64,000 nucleotides of DNA from Metellina segmentata (Eukaryota; Arthropoda; Arachnida; Araneae; Tetragnathidae), in NCBI GenBank assembly GCA_947359465.1, contig OX375874.1:97777441-97841440 (forward strand). Direction: 5' to 3'. Shown here in pieces: positions 1 through 9,201 of the stretch. The position numbers were made by a program, and so were the translations under genes. How positions within the stretch are numbered: position 1 is the first letter of the stretch; each line of letters begins with the position of its first letter. The notes under the pieces are model-generated. The model saw nothing but the letters and a program-made list of their open reading frames with translations, ran no database searches and was not told the origin of the DNA.

Positions 1-47
1 TAAAACGGTGTATGCTGCCTATACTTGTATCCGTTCGTTTTATGGAC

Positions 48-300
48 CGCGGTAGCTCGGGTGGAAGAGTAACATATCAGCAATTGGAGGGCTGCGAGTT
101 TGAATCAGATCAAATAATTTTATATCAAGGGCACTGGTGCACGTTAAATGTGTCGTGGCCTCAAAAATCCTCACGTTTGCGTGGTGTGTTAGTTTGGAGA
201 GTGGGGTTCCAGGTCAGGTGCGACCTCGTCATCTGACTGTGGTTTAAAATTACGTGGTTTGAACCCTTACAATCGCCGCGACGTTAATTAAAAATACCTT
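48..300 (+). repeat. tRNA-derived SINE, head type C, degenerate copy
   Basis: The segment opens with a tRNA-like head (CCGCGGTAGCTCGGGTGGAAGAG, then a degenerate B box GAGTTTGAATCAGATC near 107-122). It continues into the SINE body shared by many copies in this window: 'CTGGTGCACGTTAAAT', 'GTTTGGAGAGTGGGGT', 'CTCGTCATCTGAC' and the tail 'GACGTTAATTAAAAATACC'. Better matches to the same head and body are at 41517-41826 (+) and 61880-62185 (-). The middle of the tail is deleted and no target-site duplication is clear. Confidence 0.7.
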
Positions 301-922
301 TTAGTAACTATCTTTTTGACTTGAGGTTTATTTGTAAACCGAGGATTTGGTTTATTTTAGCCTATTTGATTAGTTTGCGACATTTTTTATATTTGTATTT
401 TACAGCTAGACCGCGTCGAGTTTCAATTCAGCAGTTGTCAACATTGTTTGATGTCTTGTCAAAGTGAAATAAATAGGAAGTGTGATCATTACATCTGAGA
501 AACTGAGTACACGAACATTAAAGTCAGAGTAAAGTCTATTTTGTAAAGGTGAATATTTCATCGCTCCATTGGTACGATAAGAGGCTTATATAATGATTAG
601 GGCAACTTTTTGCAACAAATGAAACTTTTTTCGCACTTTCTACGCTGCATGTAAAGTACAAAAACCAAAATTCCTCCTTCATGGGGTGTATTGTAAGCGA
701 GTTATAAGCACAACATAAATGCAACTTTCTGCATAAATGCAACTTTTTGCATAAATGCAACCCACCATAAACTTTTTAAAATTTGGCTTGTAATAAATTA
801 ATATAAAATTACTAGTTCATTTTTTGCCCTCTGAACCAACCCTTCGATAAGGGGTGTCTAATCTTGCGAATGCCGAAGTATTGTGGATCAAACAAGAAGT
901 TCACGGAAAGAAGGTGTTCGTC

Positions 923-1200
923 CTAACAGACGAAAGTGAAATAAAAAGCAAGAAGTACTTTTAACACATTGGTTGGCACTCTTGATAATCCAGAGGAAAC
1001 TTGCGTAATCGACTACAGAGTTTGCGAGGTGAGTGTCGATCATCAATATGTTGTTTGCCTGATAAATAACGTTTTAAAATCTCTGAATGTTGATCGAAAG
1101 TATTTTGCGCTTCTTCTGTCCGATACAGCACAATATATGATTGCGGCTGGCGCAGTTTTTCAATGTTATAGAAATTACTGGCCAAGGATCGGCCATTCAA
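923..1200 (+). pseudogene. hAT transposase fragment
   Basis: The plus strand encodes VFVLTDESEIKSKKYF, then after a frame break TLDNPEETCVIDYRV, and then LLLSDTAQYMIAAGAVF. The last stretch corresponds to the hAT catalytic motif 'xxDxAxYMxxAGxxL', also present in the hAT copy at 23.4-24.6 kb ([19 protein letters not shown]). The N-terminus, the C-terminal dimerisation region and the rest of the catalytic domain are missing and the frame is broken, so it is a dead remnant. It lies within the inverted repeats of the 598-1683 element, and its downstream continuation is interrupted by the SINE at 1231. Confidence 0.65.
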
Positions 1201-1230
1201 CGTTCTTCTGTATTTCAGTATGTATTATAA

Positions 1231-1492
1231 GCCGACCAACCGGTATAGTGGTTAAGGTGTTAGCCTCTAGATCGGAAGGTCCCGGTTCGAATCCGGGTTC
1301 GGGCATGGATGTTTGTAAGCGTATACCAGCTCAGGTGTTGCTTCGTCATCTGAACATGGTGCAAATTTACGAAGTAATTGTTAGGAGCAATGATGGTCCT
1401 CCCACTGGGTGCTCCTTCACAAGTGGCCATCACTTCCGGCCTTGTAGTGGCCAATGACTTCGGTTAAATGTGCCCGCCATTAGAAAAAAAAA
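1231..1492 (+). mobile_element. tRNA-derived SINE, type A, with 12-bp target duplication
   Basis: The head is GCCGACCAACCGGTATAGTGG with A-box-like TAGTGGTTAAGG and a perfect B box GGTTCGAATCC (about 1283). A short body (CAGCTCAGGTGTTGCTTCGTCATCTGA) is followed by a tail not shared with the other SINE types (GGTCCTCCCACTGGGTGCTCC) and an A-rich end. The 12-bp duplication TATGTATTATAA flanks it (1219-1230 and 1493-1504), so this is an intact retroposition event into the older hAT element. A second copy lies at 26101. Confidence 0.88.
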
Positions 1493-1699
1493 TATGTATT
1501 ATAACGTTGTTGTACACGACTAGAATAGTCAATATATTTTGAATTTTTTCATTCTTTACGAATAATTTATTTTAGAATTTAGTGTATCAAAAATAAATGC
1601 AACTTTATTTCCATAAATGCAACTTTAGGGAATGATAAATGCAACTTTTCCCATTTTTACTGTAACAAAAAAAAGTTGCCCTAATAATGATTTATTAGA

Positions 1700-2930
1700 T
1701 TAATTGTTTAGATTCATGTTGATAGACTGAACGATAAACACGTAAAGTGGATAGCTTCTCTTCCTTCTATGTCAGGTATGTAACCAAAAACGTCTTATTC
1801 AAAATTTCAACAGATATTGATAACAATGTCTCTGTGAACATCTATGAAAACATTTATCCATTTATGATATAAAAATCTAAAATATCAAAACATGTAATTA
1901 ACATCAGTAAATGGCTGTTGTGAATACAGCAATACAATTTCCAGTATTGTAGTAAGAATGTATAACAATTGATCTGACTTCTTTAAATATTTTTCTTGGA
2001 CATGAAATAACCCTTATACTATGACCACTTCCGTGGAGCTGCATCCTATTTCGTTCATCCAATTTTCTATTTCAGTAGAAAATTTCGAATTTTTTTCAAT
2101 TTCACACTTTTACAAATTCACTCATACAGCCCATGTTCATAGAGTTTGAATTTGAGCTTACCAGAGAGACGCACCAGAAAGAGAGAAGGGTATTTCAAGG
2201 TTAAAAATGAGTCATCAAACAAATAAAATACTCCGCTTGTTTCCAAATTCAACTCACATATAGATTACGGAGAAAATAATTGTTGGGAGCATTTATTAAT
2301 CACACAAACAATGGGTATTTGCGAACTATGAAAAACTATGAAGGGAATAGGAGTGTGTCAGCAGTTAACACCATCAGGACGACCGAGGCACCTGTGGAAG
2401 ATAAATCTAAATGGTCTACACTCTAAATCCATAAAACAAGTCTTTGTATAAGTGCCTCTGAGTATACGGTTAATTTGATTTGATCATACATTCTGATTTT
2501 GTCAATTGGTGGGTGAGTATGAGTTCTCAGCGCTGCTCCTGTGAGCTTTGATTAAAATTGAGGATGACATTTCTGGCCACGCCTTCCAAAATAGGTAAAA
2601 TTCCAAAATAAATTATATGCCTGTGAAAATGAGGATTATGATTAGAATCTGAAGAAAACATTCCTTTGGATCAGTTTTGTATATTCTCCACGTGTAAAAT
2701 TTTACTAAAATTTCAAAAAAAATTTCATTGATCATTCTTTTTTTGCATTGCATACAAATGTCGTAAACATCGACGTAAAAATATAACTGGTTGATGTGGA
2801 ACAACCAAAACGTTTCTTATGAGTTTCCACGATTTAGTGCTAGTACCATGAACACATAAAATTGAAACACCGGCAGATCCTATCGATCTGTTTTTTTAAC
2901 CAAAGACTGGAAAACCATTTCTTCAAGTTC
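1700..2930. other. AT-rich stretch with no recognisable feature
   Basis: Read on both strands; I see no coding exon, inverted-repeat element or SINE here. It would be the first intron of the putative gene starting at 3043 (minus strand). Confidence 0.5.
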
Positions 2931-2934
2931 TTAC

Positions 2935-3043
2935 CTTCGTATGGTCCCGACAACGAGTGCTCCGGTTTCACGATGATAGCGTCTGTCCCGACAACGGACA
3001 GGAACAGGAAGGAAAGGGATATAAATTCGGGGGAGATCCACAT
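2935..3043 (-). CDS. putative first coding exon of a secreted or membrane protein
   Basis: On the minus strand an ATG at 3043 opens 36 codons: MWISPEF, a hydrophobic core (ISLSFLFLSVVG), then a small-residue stretch GTDA, then polar sequence AIIVKPEHSLSGPYE. This is the layout of a cleavable signal peptide with a likely cut after residue 20-22. The frame ends one base into a codon at a strong donor (GAAG|GTAAGAAC, GT at 2934-2933). The segment is non-repetitive and less AT-rich than its surroundings. The rest of the gene would lie to the left, mostly or wholly outside the window. I do not recognise the family. The alternative is a chance open frame; the donor and the signal-peptide shape argue against that but do not prove it. 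Confidence 0.45.
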
Positions 3044-3529
3044 TTCGTTCGGTACTTTCGCCTGAGACACCCTCTAAAAAAGTTGAGACGTGTAACTTGT
3101 GAGTTGGAATGGAAAGTGAGCTCAGAGCTCGGTCTCTTCACGTGGTTCTCCGAGTTGTAGACACAGCTGTCAGTTCCGTACGAATATCAATGGCCGCACA
3201 ACAGGATTTCATTTGAACATGTCGGTAGTCTCACAACTCTGGTTATACAGATGGTTATACACACAGTGTGGATATGGATTTCTAATTTAAATTGAGCAAC
3301 TGATATACTCAGTAAAAATAATAAAGAAATACTATACTAATAAAGGAAAGTGCATCATCAGCACTGTAATTTAAAATTTATGAACTAAAAGATACTTTTT
3401 TTTTTAATTTTAACGTTCTATTCCATTTTTCTTTTAACTCTCAGCTTACCGAGATTGCCGAGTTGAGTAGTATTGTTTTTATTCCTCAGAATATTTATTG
3501 AATACCAAATCTATTGGATGAAAGAATTC

Positions 3530-4385
3530 GTGGATTCTTTCAACCTTTAGAAAGATTATATCTCTCCTTTCCTTGGAAAGGAGAGATAGAATCTTTTATA
3601 GCATCCTTTGGAAAGACACTTTTTAGATTAAAGGTAGGGTCTCTTTTTGCTTGGAATAGAATCCTTTATAAAAAATATTCTATTTTCCTTGTAAGTGAAT
3701 CCTTTGGAAATAATCCTTGACTTGGACGGAGAGTCTTTTGCTTAGAATAGAATCCTTTTAAAAAAGATTATGTTGCCATTTCCTTGGAAGTGAATCCTTT
3801 AGAAAGACTCCTGGGATTTAAGAGAGGGTCCTTTGCTTTGAATAGAATCCTTTGTCAAGATTCTATTTTTCTTTCCTTGAAATTAAATCCTTCCTCTTGT
3901 GATTGAAGGGAGAGTACTTTGTTTAGAATAGAATCCTTTAGTATAAGATTTGGTTGGTCTCTCCTCTCTCTCTCTCTCTCTCTAATTTCCTTTGGAAAAA
4001 AATTTTATTTTCCTTTTCTTTGTAATTTTCTGCTGTTCTCTTCCTTGCAATAGAATCCTTTGAAAAGATTTCATTGGTTCTTTCCTTAGAATAGAATCCT
4101 TTGGGATTATTCTGATGTTCCCTTCCTTGGAAGTGAGTCTTTTGGAAAGATTCTATTGGTCCTTTCCATAGAATATAATCATTTGGACGGATTATGTTGG
4201 TTATTTCCTCAGAATCGACTCCTTGTCCTTTTATTATAAGAATTATTAGGAAATTTTTATTGTTCCTTTCCTTATAATAAGTTCCTTTGGAATCATTTCA
4301 CTGATTATTTCCATGGAAGTAAATCCTTTGGAAAGATACTTTTGATCTAGTAGTTCCAATCTGGCTGAATCCTTTTGAGAATCAA
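3530..4385. repeat. degenerate minisatellite with an AGAATCCTTT core
   Basis: At least ten degenerate copies of a core reading '(A)GAATCCTTTGGAAAG' alternate with 'TCCTTTCCTTGGAA(G/T)'. Spacing is about 50-100 bp. A longer sub-repeat 'GGGTCCTTTGCTTTGAATAG' recurs near 3640, 3735, 3827 and 3910. The same motif in the opposite orientation forms the array at 62.88-63.56 kb. A (CT)n microsatellite at about 3958-3983 is embedded. Confidence 0.75.
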
Positions 4386-4389
4386 TAAA

Positions 4390-5179
4390 AGATACTTAAG
4401 ATAATGAAAGAGACCGCTTGACATAGTTATTACTGTTTAAATAAGGTTTCTGCGTGTGGAACTTAAAAACACAAATTTTATGATGAGGTGGAACCTCAAA
4501 ACATTCGTTCTAGAATCAACAAATCGCCATCCTTAATTATTTAAGACAGAACAAGAGATACATGTACTCTGGTTTCCATAAATTAAGAAAAAAAAACCAG
4601 GAAATTCATAATACAGTTAAAAATCTAATCGGTAGAATTTTATGAAATTTGGTGTAGTCATTGATTAAATAATAAGTTATGGATTAGTCTAAAATAGTAA
4701 TACAATGTTTATTTTTGTTAGAAAATTCGACGATACAAAAACAGGCTAAGATACCCGAGTTGAATGTGTAAGTGGCTTCAATGCGGAGTAGGATCACATC
4801 CAACATATATGCAGGACCGACAGTGACGCTCCACGCTCATTATTAGGGTGTCGTTTAACTCAGTAGACAGCTATGATCATTGTTTCTTCGAAGCAGTGGA
4901 AAACCCGTCACATCGAAGGAAAAGATTCAGCGTAGCAAGACGTCTCCCTAGAGTATCCCAGGCGTACTCATTCGGATTACGGTCAGGTGATTTAGTTAGT
5001 CCTTCCATACGTGCGATGGTCTCATCGTGAAGGAATTGTTGCACTGTCGAGTTCAGTGTACGCGAGCATCAGCATCTTGCAGGATAGGGAAATCAGCTAT
5101 TACACCTGCATAAGTGCGTTCAATCCCATCAAGGATATAGTCTATAGCTTCGTTTAGGAAGGTTACCACTTACTGCATA
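4390..5179. other. non-coding stretch, no feature called
   Basis: AT-rich to 4740, then a moderately GC-richer piece (4740-5170) with short open frames but no domain, splice-bounded exon or inverted repeat that I can support. The GC-richer part could be a decayed transposon fragment. Confidence 0.4.
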
Positions 5180-5181
5180 TA

Positions 5182-5911
5182 CAGGGTGGTCCCGAATTCA
5201 TGGTACAAACTTTAATGGTAGGTACAGGACATTGTAACAATGATTTATTGTATAGGAATGTATAGTCGCAAGTGACGCGGTGAGGCGTAAACAGGTGAAA
5301 TAAAAGGAAAGAGAAATGGAGTGATCGGTTGGTATCATTGCCGGTAGAGGGCAGTAGATGTCTAGCCGCTGTTGAACATGATGCATCGGTTGTGGTTTCA
5401 GCACGATGGGGCGCCAGCACACTTCAGCATTGATGTACGGAATTACCTGAATGCCACGTTCGGTACTCGATGGATTGGGCGTGGTGGACCAGTCCCTTAG
5501 CCACCCCGATCTCCCGATTTATCGAGCCTCGATTACTTTTTATGGGGACATCTAAAGCATCTTGTTTATGAGACTCCAGTTGACTCAGATGAGGATCTCG
5601 TCGCTCGCTTATCTGTAGCTGCTGCAGGTGTGCGTGAAATACCAGGCATCTTTGAACGTGTACGCCAATCGCTCCACCGACGCTGTCAAGCATGTATCGA
5701 TACTGGTGGACGCAATTTTGAACAATTACTGTAAACATGACACTTGTCAACAACGCTTTCAATAAAATCTTTGTTTTTCCTTTCGGCCGTTATTTCCCCT
5801 GTTTTCGCCTCACCGCGTCACTTGCGACTATACATTCCTATACAATAAATCATTGTTACAATGTCCTGTACCTACCATTAAAGTTTGTACCATGAATTCG
5901 GGACCACCCTG
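5182..5911 (+). mobile_element. Tc1/mariner-superfamily element with long (~125 bp) inverted repeats
   Basis: The ends read CAGGGTGGTCCCGAATTCAT and its complement, flanked by TA at 5180-5181 and 5912-5913. The inverted repeats extend about 125 bp (5182-5308 and 5785-5911) with few mismatches. The core (about 5375-5735, plus strand) encodes the C-terminal part of a DD-type transposase. Total length is 730 bp, so the N-terminal half of the transposase has been deleted. A relative with the same type of ends is at 9202-10555. Confidence 0.85.
5379..5735 (+). pseudogene. DD-type (Tc1/mariner-like) transposase C-terminal fragment
   Basis: The plus strand translates to LWFQHDGAPAHFSIDV with the second catalytic Asp in 'QHDGAPAHF', and after an in-frame stop to 'PPRSPDLSSLDYFLWGHLK', the third catalytic block of this superfamily. 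It ends with 'RRCQACIDTGGRNFEQLL' and a stop near 5734. The DNA-binding domain and first Asp are absent and a stop (TAG, about 5499) interrupts the frame, so it is inactive. Confidence 0.75.
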
Positions 5912-5939
5912 TAGAAGTCTGTGCAAATGTGATGGAACT

Positions 5940-6200
5940 ACTTAAATCTTCTGATAGTTAACCTATGTGTCGGAAACTGTCCTCAAGTAGACAACTTCTG
6001 ACACAAAAACCTGTTCGAAATTGCCACCAGTTCTGGGAAAGGAACAATTTGTTTTCCTTACTTGACTTGACAAGATATACTGTCAATTGTAAAACTGACC
6101 AGATTTTGATGAACGAGGTAAATTGTGATTAGTGACTTTGACACGGTCTTGATATACGAGATATCTCGTCGAAACCACTTGAAGGGTTAAAGATAGGCCA
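5940..6200. repeat. fragment of the 'CGAGATATCTCG' repeat family
   Basis: The right part carries GACCAGATTTTGATGAACGAGG, the palindrome CGAGATATCTCG and CGTCGAAACCACTTGAAGGGTTAA (ending about 6189). The same blocks recur at 29424-29655, 30412-31975 and 54570-54757. Copies tend to begin or end in TTAACCCT/AGGGTTAA, suggesting a non-autonomous element with a TTAA target. The left border here is not clear. Confidence 0.55.
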
Positions 6201-6454
6201 CCCAAAACACACACTATCTTCACTATGTCTGTCGCCGGTTTTTTTTTTTTTTTCAATAAGAAATCACGGCTTGTTTTGAAATGTAATTTTTCATACTTGT
6301 GTCTGATGACGTCATAAGAAAGTTACCCGAATTTGCATGTTGTATTCTAATGCAGCTTTAATTTTTGTGAAACGTATCCTAATTTTGTACAAATCGATTT
6401 ATTTTTTAATAGTAACTGTGATTTTTTTGGTTTTCCATTTTTTTTTAATGACTT

Positions 6455-6595
6455 GATTGATTGTTTGGGGTTTCATGGCACAAAGGCCATATTAGGCCTA
6501 GCAGCAACAAACACAGTACAGACAACGTCAGGTAATGGACAAATACACATAAAGTTTTACTGACATAAAAGACCTTAGTTCATGGAAACCAGCGC
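6455..6595 (-). repeat. fragment of SINE family D ('GCACAAAGGCCATAT' repeat)
   Basis: The block 'GGTTTCATGGCACAAAGGCCATATTAGGCCTAGCAGC' with downstream 'ACAGTACAGACAACGTCAGGTAATGGACAAATACACATAAAG' matches blocks at 10573, 43445, 49670 (inverted) and 62757. Where the family is longest (62757-63180, 43445-43990) it ends in an antisense tRNA-like B box, so it is probably a tRNA-derived SINE on the minus strand. Here the tRNA-like end is missing. Confidence 0.55.
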
Positions 6596-6599
6596 ACTT

Positions 6600-7890
6600 G
6601 GAAAGGAGCTTTGCATTCTTTAAAGTCTAAATATGGATCGTGTTACCTCTTTATTTTTACTCTTCTTACTTTCAGCAGAATACCGCCAATCTATCATCCT
6701 CATCAAACGGGGCTGGAAGATTACTCTACTAGAACTAAGGAGTACTTCTTGCTAAAAGAAATTAATTTTTCCTCTACTTGTAGTCAAACGTCTAAGAAAA
6801 GTTGAAAAGAAACATCTACACATTGAAACTAATAAGTATCTACCTTGAGTTAACTTCGCCCGAGGATGAAACCTTTCATTAGAGATTTGCAAAGAATTTT
6901 AATATTTCATCTTTAACACCAGATAATATTTTCAAATTAATGAAAATTTAATGAATTAATATTTCGATTGGGAAAAGCTGAAACTATTCAGCCACTCAGT
7001 GAATGCCCCACTTATCAAACATAAACCTGAAACATCTGAATAAAATATTTTTCATAATCGCTATCAGTTCTTAGAAGTTTATACATTGCGACATTTATTC
7101 TTTCCCGAACGTCTACAAGAGATTTTCATGACATTTTCTTCAACAACAGGAAGAAGATTCCGACGCGAGCCAATAATTCACGACTTTGACATGATTTAAA
7201 TATTACGAGTAATATACCAGTTTTGATGTTTGAATATTCCGAAACTTTACATACGTAAGATCGAGTTTTATTAATTTCGTATCAATTTTATTTATTATGA
7301 ATGTAAATCGAATACGTAGAATGAATCTTTGGAAAGGTATTTTTCGTCCAAGTATGAAACGAGACAAAAGAAAAATTAAATTGAAATTATTTATTTCACA
7401 TCTGTATTTCAGTATGGCAAATGTATTCACCTGTCTATGAAGTTGTTTACCAATAGAGATTCAGTTTTCAGTTTTGATACCTTGTAGCTCTCCTCAGATG
7501 ACAGTTATAAAAAATAGTTTATTTTTATCACACTAGATGGCAACACTACAGTAAATTTTCAGATGTTCTCTTGCATGTTTAAAAGCCTTTTAACAAAAAT
7601 TAATTTTACGACTGTTTTCTAAGCTTTTTGTCACTGTAATTAATTAATAAGAGCCGATTTGATCGTAATCTCAATCAAGTGTTGAAGCTCATCATATCAC
7701 ATAATACTGGAAAGTGAAAACCAGTGACTGTTGCAACTAACATGAGTTGCATAGGCCCTGGGAAATATTACCATTTCCCAACCTCTGAGGTTGTAAAATT
7801 CAAAAGTAAAATATGTTTTAAACAACTTGCATTAAATATTTTTGACGAGCAAAATATTTATCACGTGGTAACAAGGGGAATTTCTTCCAT
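6600..7890. other. AT-rich non-coding stretch
   Basis: No exon, SINE or inverted-repeat element is recognisable. Short open frames reflect low stop density by chance rather than coding; none has a domain or a good splice-site pair. Confidence 0.45.
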
Positions 7891-7894
7891 TTTT

Positions 7895-8166
7895 AAAAGG
7901 ACCACTGTATTCCCAGTTGAAAGAGCAGCTGAGAAACAACCGGATGGTTGCTAGTTCGAAACTAGTCTGACTAAAATAGTCGTGTACACGGGGCTGGTGC
8001 ACATTAAATCTGTCGTTGAAAGTGGGGTGCCAGCTTACGTGTTGGCCTCGTCATCTGACCGAGGTTCAAAATGTCCTTGGGTCTTTTCCTTAGGGAATGA
8101 TCCTGGACCATCACCAAAAGTACGTTGTGTTGCTCCAGTGTCAGGGATTTATACACACAGCTTGGA
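7895..8166 (+). repeat. tRNA-derived SINE, head type C, internally deleted
   Basis: A tRNA-like head with B box GCTAGTTCGAAACTAG (about 7949-7964) is followed by 'GGGGCTGGTGCACATTAAATCTGTCGTTG'. The sequence then jumps directly to 'AAAGTGGGGTGCCAGC' and the shared tail 'CTCGTCATCTGACCGAGGTTC', 'GTTGTGTTGCTCCAGTG'. About 40 bp present in full-length copies between the two body blocks are missing. Confidence 0.7.
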
Positions 8167-8397
8167 ATAACTGTCTTAAATACTAATCTTAATAAACATT
8201 TTCTAACGTCCTCTTCCACTTGCTCAGTTAACAGATTGCGTACTGTTTCAAGTTACACAATATTTTGCATGAAAAATGTTATAAGCTGTCTGCTGACAAC
8301 CAAAAGAAAGTTGCTTTAGCAAAACTCATTGCTTGTCAATCAAATTTATGGCTATTAGATGATGTGGATTAGTAAGCAAAACTTACGCTATGGACGG

Positions 8398-8828
8398 TTC
8401 TAAATATTCTCGATCCAACCCTCTCCTTCACCCTGGACATTTTGCATAAGATCGGCTGGCACGAGGGACATTTGAGCTCCGGTGTCAACGACTGCGTCTA
8501 ATGTGAGATTTTCACACTTATTGTTCACAATCTTCTATTCATCTATTCCTTTGGATGGCTTTTCGGGAATAGTGACCAGGGCTGTCAACACTTGACCCCT
8601 TTAGATGTTATGCGCATCTTCAGTCTGCAAAGAGTTGCTTTGAGCAAAATTCATTTTGTTTCGCCCTGGAGGAATTGTCTTCGTACACATTCTTGCAAAA
8701 TGGCCCTCTGATCCACACGCAAAACAAGTTGGCTTGCGACTTGTCATGGTGTTGTCATATCTTTCGTCTTGTGAAGGGAGTCTTCTATGGTGGTGTTGGT
8801 TTGCCTTCATACTTCGGAACTTTGGCAT
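8398..8828 (-). pseudogene. LTR-retrotransposon gag zinc knuckle and protease remnant
   Basis: Minus-strand sequence at 8601-8828 encodes a CCHC zinc knuckle, CFACGSEGHFARMC, preceded by a basic stretch typical of gag nucleocapsid. In another frame just downstream (8398-8560) it encodes NLTLDAVVDTGAQMSLVP, the DTG active site of a retropepsin, continuing to ADLMQNVQGEGEGW. The order gag knuckle then protease fits a retrotransposon polyprotein. No reverse transcriptase, integrase or LTR is visible nearby, and the frames do not join, so it is an isolated dead fragment. Confidence 0.75.
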
Positions 8829-9201
8829 GGTTCCCCTTGGGTGTGCTTGGACTTGAATACTCTCTATTGGTTTGCCTTATAACATGCCATTTTCTGATCG
8901 ATTACAGTAGAGATTTATACACCCCCCTAACACACACACGCCATTAAATAACAAACAACATAATAAAAATAACAATGTAAAGATTAATTAATCGATACAC
9001 TGGGTAAATATGCGATTATTTCTAATCAACCTCCCTAAAGATTTTGTGCCCCAACCCCCCTCCCAGTTTATGAATCCTGGATAAACCCCTGTCCAGTGTG
9101 ACGTTAACTACCTACCTCCGCATCTGTGTGTTAAACCTTTTTCCATACATACATTGAAAGGAACAAACAAGTTCGATACATTTACAGTGCGTTGCTATAT
9201 A

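Larger units (their letters stand above)
598..1683 (+). mobile_element. hAT-type DNA transposon, defective, with exact 8-bp target duplication
   Basis: Terminal inverted repeats TAGGGCAACTTTTT (598) and its complement (ending 1683) are flanked on both sides by the exact 8-bp duplication ATAATGAT (590-597 and 1684-1691), the hAT signature. Subterminal copies of 'AAATGCAACTTT' lie near 700-760 and 1597-1650, as expected for transposase-binding sites. Inside is a fragment of hAT transposase (about 923-1200). A SINE is nested at 1231-1492. About 1.1 kb including the SINE, so most of the transposase gene has been lost. Confidence 0.85.

Noticed and set aside
1232..1304. tRNA gene candidates at SINE heads (also 26101, 41981, 49560-49650, 62110-62180)
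   Set aside because: They have A and B boxes but continue into SINE bodies with flanking target duplications. The acceptor-stem pairing of a functional tRNA is not apparent.
3958..3985. CRISPR-like or regulatory repeat
   Set aside because: It is a simple (CT)n microsatellite; no direct-repeat/spacer architecture exists anywhere in the window.
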